Assembly: GCA_051877215.1 (NCBI GenBank)
Contig: JBJEIR010000172.1
Span: forward strand, 1-7,875
From: RGIG1959 sp051877215
GTDB lineage: Bacteria; Bacillota; Clostridia; Oscillospirales; Acutalibacteraceae
Direction: 5' to 3'
DNA length: 7,875 bases
The notes beneath the pieces were generated by a model. That model made no database searches and was not told where the DNA came from. It saw only the letters and a program-made list of their open reading frames with translations. The translations under genes and the position numbers were made by a program. How positions within the stretch are numbered: the first letter of the stretch is position 1; every line of letters begins with the position of its first letter. Below are positions 1 to 4,580 of this stretch, piece by piece.

Positions 1-581
1 TCTGCCGTCAGCCCGATAATCGCCGTCACCGATTTCATCGGCGTCATCATCTGCGTGTCCGTCACCGACAGACCGATGCGCCGCTGTGCATCCAAAAGAG
101 CCAGCAGATGCGGCTGATACTCGAGCGGAAAATCCCCATACCCGGGGCTGAAACGCGGCCGCAGATACAATTTCCGCTTTCGTTCGGCATCGCCGAGCAA
201 GCGGCAGCAATCGTCGCAGTACTGCTCAATCAGCGCGGCGGCCGCCGCCTGTTCGGCGACAGCAAGCGCCGGATGCAGCACACTGTTTTTGCTCAGAATG
301 CGATCCGCCTCAATCCCGAGAGTCGCGGCAAACAGCAGCGCCTCCCGGCAGCCCTGCAAATGAGCCGACAAATCGCGGCTGACAATCTCCCAGCCGTCAA
401 GGCGCACCCGTTCCTCTTGAATCTCCAGTGCGGCGCGCCGCCGCACAAAGCGAGGCCGGATAACGGCACAAAGCTCCTCAATCGCCTGTTCCACAAGTGT
501 TTTGACCGTTTCCTCCGGCTGCCCCTTCACACCGAGATAACGGTAGACCTCGTCTCTTTTCACCGATGCCAAACCGCTCAT
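1..581 (-). CDS. Vitamin B12-dependent methionine synthase activation-domain protein (partial, C-terminus beyond left edge)
   Basis: The minus-strand reading frame opens with ATG at 581 and stays open to the window edge, giving 193 residues. The tail from about residue 143 (RFSPGYGDFPLEYQ, then a DTQMMTPMKSVTAIIGL stretch) matches the activation domain of cobalamin-dependent methionine synthase. The R-x-S-P-G-Y element corresponds to the S-adenosylmethionine-binding RxxPGY loop of that domain. In MetH this domain supports reductive remethylation of oxidised cob(II)alamin. Here it is a separate polypeptide, as in other anaerobes with split MetH. Its ATG overlaps the metF stop codon as ATGA, so the two are probably translationally coupled, and both serve the methyl-tetrahydrofolate to methionine step. 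The N-terminal 140 residues are less distinctive. Only a few tens of residues should be missing. A MetH core gene just left of the window is plausible but not visible. Confidence 0.9.
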   Translation of the reverse strand, partial: MSGLASVKRDEVYRYLGVKGQPEETVKTLVEQAIEELCAVIRPRFVRRRAALEIQEERVRLDGWEIVSRDLSAHLQGCREALLFAATLGIEADRILSKNSVLHPALAVAEQAAAAALIEQYCDDCCRLLGDAERKRKLYLRPRFSPGYGDFPLEYQPHLLALLDAQRRIGLSVTDTQMMTPMKSVTAIIGLTA

Positions 582-1441
582 CCGAGTATCTCCGACAGAT
601 TGTTTTGAATGGCGGCCGCGACATCCGGTTTATTCATCGTATACACATGCACTGCATTGACCCCGTTTGCGAACAGGTCGATGATCTGTTCGGTCGCATA
701 CGCGATGCCCGCTTGCTTCATGGCTGCGGGATTGTCGCCGAACTTATCCACGATCATGCGAAAACGAGAGGGCAGCGAGGTGCCCGACAGGGCACAGGAA
801 CGGGCGATTTGCCGCCCGTTGGTAACGGGCATAACGCCCGCAATCACCGGTATTTGAATATCCTTTTCCCGCAGCCGATACAGAAAGCTGTACAGGATAC
901 TGTTGTCAAAAAACATCTGCGTAGTCAGAAAATCACAGCCGCTGTCGACTTTCTCTTTCAAATGCTGCAAATCGAGGGTGCGGCTCGCACATTCGGTATG
1001 TCCCTCCGGATAGCAGGCAGCTCCGATGCAAAAGCCGCCGAACGCTTTCACATCTTTGATAAGCTCCGACGCATAGCGGTAATCCCCCATATCGTCATCG
1101 GTCATATCCGCCGGGCGGTCTCCCCGCAAGGCCAGCACATTGTCGATACCGGCGGCTCTGAGCGCGGTCAGGCGTTCGAAAATATCCGCTTTTGTCGCGC
1201 CTACACAGGTCAAATGCGCAAGTGCCGTCACGCCCTTCGTCTGCACCTTTTCGGCAATATCAACCGTTTTGCGGGAGGTGCCGCCGCCCGCGCCGTAGGT
1301 CACACTTATGAAATCGGGGTGAAGACGGGCAATCTGATCGGTCGCCTCCAAAATGGGGGCTTCCGGCGCCCCGGGCTTCGGCGGAAACACCTCAAAGGAA
1401 AGCGTACGCAAACCCTGCTTTAATCGTTCATCTATTCTCAT
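578..1441 (-). CDS. metF: Methylenetetrahydrofolate reductase (MetF, FAD-dependent)
   Basis: The 287-residue protein reduces 5,10-methylenetetrahydrofolate to 5-methyltetrahydrofolate, the methyl donor for methionine synthase, in the cytoplasm. It shows the family landmarks in order: SFEVFPPK with the catalytic Glu at residue 17, TYGAGG at 48-53, LALRGD with the FAD/folate-proximal Asp at 108, and a TQMFFDN strand in the second half. Length is close to E. coli MetF (296). I chose ATG 1441 because GAGG lies seven bases upstream and the protein then begins just before the conserved strand. An upstream in-frame extension to 1597 would only re-read the regulator gene in another frame. It starts 14 bases after the regulator's stop and overlaps the activation-domain gene by ATGA, making an operon. 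Clostridial MetF enzymes often need partner proteins for electron supply; none is visible here. Confidence 0.97.
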   Translation of the reverse strand: MRIDERLKQGLRTLSFEVFPPKPGAPEAPILEATDQIARLHPDFISVTYGAGGGTSRKTVDIAEKVQTKGVTALAHLTCVGATKADIFERLTALRAAGIDNVLALRGDRPADMTDDDMGDYRYASELIKDVKAFGGFCIGAACYPEGHTECASRTLDLQHLKEKVDSGCDFLTTQMFFDNSILYSFLYRLREKDIQIPVIAGVMPVTNGRQIARSCALSGTSLPSRFRMIVDKFGDNPAAMKQAGIAYATEQIIDLFANGVNAVHVYTMNKPDVAAAIQNNLSEILG

Positions 1442-1455
1442 GAAAAATCCTCTTT

Positions 1456-1890
1456 TCAAATATAATAATCGGCGGCGGCGCGCTCTCTGTAGGTTTTGAC
1501 GAGATCGGCAAGCGTATAGCTGTCCGCCACACGGTCGAGCGCTTCCTTCATCTCCCGCCAAATGTCGATGGTCACACAGTCGGCCGAGCGCGAACACATC
1601 TGAGGATTATCCACACAGTCGACAGGCGCCAGACTGCCTTCCATCAGTCTCAAAATCATACCCGCCGTATATTTTTCGGGCGGCATGGACAAACGGTATC
1701 CGCCGTTTGCACCCCGTGTGCTCTGCACATAACCCGCCTTTGCCAGTTGGGTGATGATCTGCTCCAAATATTTATCGGACATTTCCTGTCTCGACGCCAC
1801 CTCCTTGAGCGGAATATACTCTCCCGTATCGTGAAGTGCCAAATCAAGCATCAAACGCAGAGCATAGCGCCCGCGCGTAGAAATTTTCAC
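1456..1890 (-). CDS. Rrf2-family transcriptional regulator, IscR-like with three cysteines
   Basis: This 144-residue protein has the Rrf2 winged helix-turn-helix. The start is MKISTRGRYALRLMLDLA, recognition helix MSDKYLEQIITQL is at about 37-49, and the wing has STRGANGGYRL at 57-67. A cysteine cluster follows at residues 92, 99 and 105 (C-X6-C-X5-C), close to the C-X5-C-X5-C that ligates a 2Fe-2S cluster in IscR. This argues for an Fe-S or redox sensor rather than a CymR-type regulator, which lacks the cysteines. The start is GTG at 1890, with a G-rich site (AAGGCGGGG) seven bases upstream. It is first in a transcript with metF, so autoregulation plus control of methyl-group metabolism is the simplest reading. 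The classical IscR partner, a cysteine desulfurase, lies 1.5 kb away in a separate divergent unit. Family is certain; the ligand and target genes are inferred. Confidence 0.95.
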   Translation of the reverse strand: MKISTRGRYALRLMLDLALHDTGEYIPLKEVASRQEMSDKYLEQIITQLAKAGYVQSTRGANGGYRLSMPPEKYTAGMILRLMEGSLAPVDCVDNPQMCSRSADCVTIDIWREMKEALDRVADSYTLADLVKTYRERAAADYYI

Positions 1891-1933
1891 TCTTTTCCCC
1901 GCCTTTTAAAAGCTTTTCAGCCCCTATTTCCTA

Positions 1934-1955
1934 GTGGTATAGTAGAGTATAGCAC
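1934..1955. promoter_or_regulatory. Candidate Rrf2 operator (imperfect palindrome over the -10 box)
   Basis: The plus strand has GTGGTATA, six bases, then TATAGCAC. The arms are inverted repeats with one mismatch in eight. The site covers the -10 hexamer and the predicted transcription start of the regulator operon, the expected place for a repressor that controls itself. On the minus strand the same bases also read as two CTATAC direct repeats ten bases apart, about one helical turn. It does not match the E. coli IscR consensus closely, so the assignment rests on position and symmetry. Confidence 0.4.
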
Positions 1956-1974
1956 ATTCTTTCACACAGCACAA
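1946..1974 (-). promoter_or_regulatory. Sigma-A promoter of the regulator-metF operon
   Basis: On the minus strand, TTGTGC (1974-1969) and TATACT (1951-1946) are 17 bases apart. The -10 box is preceded by TGC, an extended -10. Transcription would begin near 1939, leaving a leader of about 50 bases before GTG 1890. No other good promoter is seen ahead of metF, so all three minus-strand genes probably depend on it. Confidence 0.7.
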
Positions 1975-2036
1975 GGCTTTTTATACCGTAAAGCGTTTTT
2001 TAAGTGCTCCGTCGGCGCCGTTTTTTCAGAGCCCCG

Positions 2037-2064
2037 TTGACTTTCTTTCCTATGGTGATATACT
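2037..2064 (+). promoter_or_regulatory. Sigma-A promoter of the glycerophosphodiesterase gene
   Basis: TTGACT (2037-2042) and TATACT (2059-2064) are separated by 16 bases, with TGA before the -10 box giving an extended -10. Transcription would start near 2071, leaving a 50-base leader. That leader holds a short hairpin (GGGGC-GTAT-GCCCC, 2076-2089). This promoter is divergent from the regulator promoter, with 62 bases between the two -35 boxes. Confidence 0.75.
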
Positions 2065-2120
2065 GAACAGGACAAGGGGCGTATGCCCCGGACGGGCAAC
2101 GCCGCAAGGAGGTTTTTTTC

Positions 2121-2843
2121 ATGAATACGATCAAGCTGTCCTCCCACGGACACACCAAAATCATCGCTCACCGAGGGCTCTCCGGAATAGAGCGCGAAAA
2201 CACCTGTTCAGCCTTTGTTGCGGCGGGCAACCGCAGCTATTTCGGCATTGAAACCGATGTGCGCAAAACCTTGGACGGGCAATTTGTCCTGTGCCACGAC
2301 GACGATACCGCGCGCAACTGCATCGACAGGCTGATCCCCGAGCAATCAACCTTCCAAAGCCTTCGCCGCCTGCAATATAAGGACCGCGACGAAACATTTG
2401 ACCGCGGCGATCTGATGATGCCGACGCTCGCAGAATATGTCAAAATCTGCAAACGCTATGAAAAAGTGGGCGTATTGGAATTCAAGGGGCTCTATACGCC
2501 GAGCGACATAGAGGCCATGCTGTCCGTTATTCGCGCTTTTGACTATGAGCAGCACATGATTTTCATTTCCTTTGCCATCGAAAATCTGCTGACCCTGCGG
2601 GCGATTTGTCCGGCGGCAGAGGCTCAATGGCTGACCTGCGATGTAAAGCCCGAAACCGTCCGACTTTTGGAAGGACACAAGCTCGGGCTGGACGCGCAGT
2701 TCTCCTGTCTGAACGAAGAAGCCGTCCGCGAGCTGCACAGCAAGGGTATCCCCGTCAACTGCTGGACCGTTGACAGCGCAAAGGACGCCGAACGGCTGAT
2801 TGCCATGGGCGTGGATATGATCACTTCCAACATTTTGGAATGA
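2121..2843 (+). CDS. Glycerophosphodiester phosphodiesterase (cytoplasmic, UgpQ-like)
   Basis: The 240-residue protein is a single GDPD domain of the usual length. It hydrolyses glycerophosphodiesters, the deacylated products of phospholipids, to glycerol-3-phosphate and an alcohol, using a divalent metal. The motifs are AHRG with catalytic His17, ENT at 26-28, IETDVR with metal ligands Glu44 and Asp46, LCHDD with catalytic His59, and VLEFKG with Glu120. It ends with the family's NCWTVD and GVDMITSN strands. There is no signal peptide or membrane segment, so it should act in the cytoplasm. ATG 2121 has a textbook AAGGAGG eight bases upstream. The gene is monocistronic: the next gene is on the other strand. 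I see no rho-independent terminator for it downstream. The exact substrate cannot be read from sequence. Confidence 0.95.
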   Translation: MNTIKLSSHGHTKIIAHRGLSGIERENTCSAFVAAGNRSYFGIETDVRKTLDGQFVLCHDDDTARNCIDRLIPEQSTFQSLRRLQYKDRDETFDRGDLMMPTLAEYVKICKRYEKVGVLEFKGLYTPSDIEAMLSVIRAFDYEQHMIFISFAIENLLTLRAICPAAEAQWLTCDVKPETVRLLEGHKLGLDAQFSCLNEEAVRELHSKGIPVNCWTVDSAKDAERLIAMGVDMITSNILE

Positions 2844-2914
2844 CCGAATGACGGATGTTTTCAAAAAACGGCTTTTTGCTCGGCGGCGCGGCAGGCATCC
2901 CCGCCGCACATGAG

Positions 2915-2961
2915 AAAAACGAAAAACGCCCTCTGTCTCCATCGCCGAGGCAGAGGGCGTT
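2915..2961 (-). terminator. Rho-independent terminator of the small membrane-peptide gene
   Basis: Perfect 11-bp arms (AACGCCCTCTG at 2925-2935, its complement at 2951-2961) enclose a 15-base loop that can pair further. On the minus strand the stem is followed by TTTTT-CG-TTTTT. The T-run exists only in the minus direction, so this ends the gene whose stop lies 19 bases upstream. It does not obviously serve the convergent phosphodiesterase gene. Confidence 0.85.
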
Positions 2962-2979
2962 CACGCGCAAAGCAATGCT

Positions 2980-3102
2980 TTATTCGCAGTCAAAATCCTC
3001 GCGGATCTCCGCCGGTACCGGCAGGCGCTGCAACACATACAAGGCGGCGGTGACAACAGCCGCGATAACGGCGACAACAGTCAAAAATTTTTTCATTTTC
3101 AT
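2980..3102 (-). CDS. Small single-pass membrane peptide, unrecognised (38 or 40 residues)
   Basis: This minus-strand frame encodes MKKFLTVVAVIAAVVTAALY followed by VLQRLPVPAEIREDFDCE. That is two to three lysines, a roughly 18-residue hydrophobic helix, and a short acidic C-terminus ending in Asp-Cys-Glu. AAGGAG lies nine bases before the second ATG (3096) but only three before the first (3102), so the 38-residue form from 3096 is more likely. A strong rho-independent terminator follows the stop, and a candidate promoter lies upstream, so it looks like a complete independent gene. No lipobox is present; the only Cys is near the end. The helix could be an uncleaved anchor with a short outside tail. 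I do not recognise the family and assign no function. A chance frame is unlikely given the ribosome binding site, helix and terminator together. Confidence 0.65.
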   Translation of the reverse strand: MKMKKFLTVVAVIAAVVTAALYVLQRLPVPAEIREDFDCE

Positions 3103-3129
3103 GCACTCCTTCCGGCTGATAACTGTTTT

Positions 3130-3144
3130 TGTTGATCATTATCA
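3130..3144. promoter_or_regulatory. Fur-box-like sequence over the small-gene promoter
   Basis: Read on the minus strand the bases are TGATAATGATCAACA. They match the Bacillus 7-1-7 Fur consensus TGATAAT-N-ATTATCA at 12 of 14 defined positions. The site overlaps the candidate -10 box and start point, where a repressor would act. The region is AT-rich, so a chance match is quite possible. Confidence 0.25.
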
Positions 3145-3167
3145 TCATTGTAACGCAAACCGTTCAA
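3138..3167 (-). promoter_or_regulatory. Candidate promoter of the small membrane-peptide gene
   Basis: On the minus strand TTGAAC (3167-3162) and GATAAT (3143-3138) are 18 bases apart, predicting a start near 3131 and a leader of about 30-35 bases. Both hexamers are fair rather than ideal. A TACAAT at 3152-3147 is an alternative -10 but lacks a good -35. Confidence 0.45.
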
Positions 3168-3331
3168 AATTGCTACTGCTTTTTTATGAAATTTTTTTAC
3201 AGTTTTGTTAATTTTTAATCGGCGTTCTACAATAAGCACGGATTTTTCGACGGTCTTTGCCAAACAGGCGCGACAGAAAAAGCCCTTTTGATTCTTTACA
3301 AAAAATTTCCAAAAACACCGAAAACAAACAG
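3168..3331. other. AT-rich non-coding spacer between divergent promoters
   Basis: About 160 bases of homopolymer-rich DNA (runs of T near 3180-3217, runs of A near 3298-3324) lie between the small-gene promoter and the desulfurase promoter. I see no convincing frame with a ribosome binding site, no RNA gene and no stable hairpin. The A/T runs could act as upstream promoter elements for either side. Confidence 0.5.
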
Positions 3332-3360
3332 TTGTCACCGGCCGTTTTATATTGTATAAT
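3332..3360 (+). promoter_or_regulatory. Sigma-A promoter of the desulfurase-sortase-thiI operon
   Basis: TTGTCA (3332-3337) and a perfect TATAAT (3355-3360) are separated by 17 bases, the best promoter in the window. The start would fall near 3367, about 35 bases before GTG 3402. No Rrf2-like palindrome resembling the one at 1934-1955 is seen over it. Confidence 0.8.
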
Positions 3361-3401
3361 TAGTGTGTTATTTTATGTTCGGAAAGAAAGGAGACGGTTC
3401 G

Positions 3402-4580
3402 GTGCCCTGCTATTTGGACAACAGCGCCACCACGGCGGTGTATCCCGCCGCGGCAGACAAAGCCCGTCAGATGATGACGGAATGCTACGGCAACCCGTCG
3501 TCTCTCCACACGCTCGGCATCCGCGCCGAGCAGGAGCTGACCGCCGCGCGCTGCGCCGTCGCTTCTTTGCTCGGCCTTTCCGACAGCCACGCCGACCTGA
3601 GCACGATCACCTTTACCTCGGGCGGAACGGAATCCAACAATCTCGCGGTCTTCGGCGCCGCCGAAGCCAAAAAGCGACAGGGAAACCATATTGTCACCAC
3701 CGCCGTCGAGCATCCCTCCGTTTTGGAGGCCTGCCGAGAGCTTGAGCGACAGGGCTTTGAACTGACCTGCATTTCCCCCGACAAAAGCGGGGACATCTCC
3801 GTGCAGGCAATCGCCGACGCCTGCCGCTCGGATACGATTCTCGTCAGTGTGATGCTGGTCAACAACGAGCTCGGATCGGTTTTCCCTCTGGAGCAGGCCG
3901 CCGCCGAAATCAGAAAGCGGTCGCCGAAAGCGCTCATCCACTGTGACGCCGTGCAGGCGGCGGGAAAGCTGTCACTGAAAGCGCTTGCTCGAAATGTCGA
4001 CCTGATCAGCGTCAGCGGCCACAAGCTGCACGCCCCGAAGGGCGTGGGCGCTTTATATGTAAGGCGCGGCGTGCGCATCGCGCCCCGCGTGTTCGGCGGC
4101 GGTCAGGAGCGTGCGCTTCGTTCCGGTACGGAAGCGGTCCCCGCCGTTGCGGCATTCGGCGCCGCCGTCAGCGCACTCCCCTCTTTCAAAACGCAGCAAT
4201 CTGTTTTTCACTCGCTGTACAAGCAGTTGACAGACGGCTTGTCGTCCATTGACGGCGCGGTGCTGCATCAGCCGCATTCGCATGTGGACTACATCTGCAA
4301 TGTGTCGGTGCGCGGCTTTAAGAGTGAAACGCTTGTGCATTTTCTCGCACAGGAGGGCGTTTTTGTTTCGTCCGGTTCGGCCTGTGCCAAGGGGCATGAA
4401 AGTCATGTCCTCAAAGCAATCGGTCTTCCGAAGGAGGAGACGGACTCCTCTCTTCGAATCAGTCTTTGTGCCGACAACACGCCAAACGATATTGCGGCGT
4501 TTCTGACTGCACTGCGCAAAGCCGTTGACTCGCTTGCCAATACACGGCTTCCCAAACAGAAAGGCGGGATATCCCAATGA
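3402..4580 (+). CDS. nifS: Cysteine desulfurase, NifS/IscS family (class I)
   Basis: This 392-residue PLP enzyme takes sulfur from L-cysteine as an enzyme persulfide and releases alanine. The N-terminus YLDNSATT is typical. TSGGTESNN binds the PLP phosphate, His104 (EHPSV) stacks on the cofactor, Asp182 and Gln185 (HCDAVQAAGK) contact it, and Lys208 (SGHKLHAPKG) is the Schiff-base lysine. The catalytic Cys328 lies in the long mobile loop SSGSACAKGHESH that defines class I. I chose GTG 3402 because AAAGGAG lies eight bases upstream. The in-frame GTG 3363 and ATG 3375 fall at or within a few bases of the predicted transcription start. The neighbour thiI suggests it feeds tRNA 4-thiouridine synthesis, as NifZ does in Bacillus subtilis. 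No IscU-type scaffold is adjacent. The gene could equally be named iscS or nifZ; the symbol marks the family only. Confidence 0.96.
   Translation: MPCYLDNSATTAVYPAAADKARQMMTECYGNPSSLHTLGIRAEQELTAARCAVASLLGLSDSHADLSTITFTSGGTESNNLAVFGAAEAKKRQGNHIVTTAVEHPSVLEACRELERQGFELTCISPDKSGDISVQAIADACRSDTILVSVMLVNNELGSVFPLEQAAAEIRKRSPKALIHCDAVQAAGKLSLKALARNVDLISVSGHKLHAPKGVGALYVRRGVRIAPRVFGGGQERALRSGTEAVPAVAAFGAAVSALPSFKTQQSVFHSLYKQLTDGLSSIDGAVLHQPHSHVDYICNVSVRGFKSETLVHFLAQEGVFVSSGSACAKGHESHVLKAIGLPKEETDSSLRISLCADNTPNDIAAFLTALRKAVDSLANTRLPKQKGGISQ

Noticed and set aside
566..1423. A 285-codon plus-strand open frame opposite metF
   Set aside because: It is antisense to a protein with clear MetF motifs, has no ribosome binding site and no recognisable domain; long antisense frames are common in GC-rich coding DNA.
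1442..1597. N-terminal extension of metF
   Set aside because: It would overlap the regulator in another frame and adds an Arg-rich stretch unlike MetF; ATG 1441 has a proper ribosome binding site.
2076..2120. Leader hairpin of the phosphodiesterase as a riboswitch
   Set aside because: Only a 5-bp GGGGC-GTAT-GCCCC stem in a 50-base leader; too small and without any known aptamer core.
2844..2924. Plus-strand terminator for the phosphodiesterase
   Set aside because: GC-rich bases near 2881-2907 can pair weakly but no T-run follows; the strong hairpin at 2925-2961 has its T-run on the other strand.
2346..2942. A 198-codon minus-strand frame opposite the phosphodiesterase
   Set aside because: It is antisense to a full GDPD domain, and its start lies inside the terminator stem of the small gene.
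3363..3401. Thirteen extra N-terminal residues on the desulfurase
   Set aside because: The extension begins before or at the predicted transcription start and lacks a ribosome binding site; GTG 3402 has AAAGGAG at eight bases.
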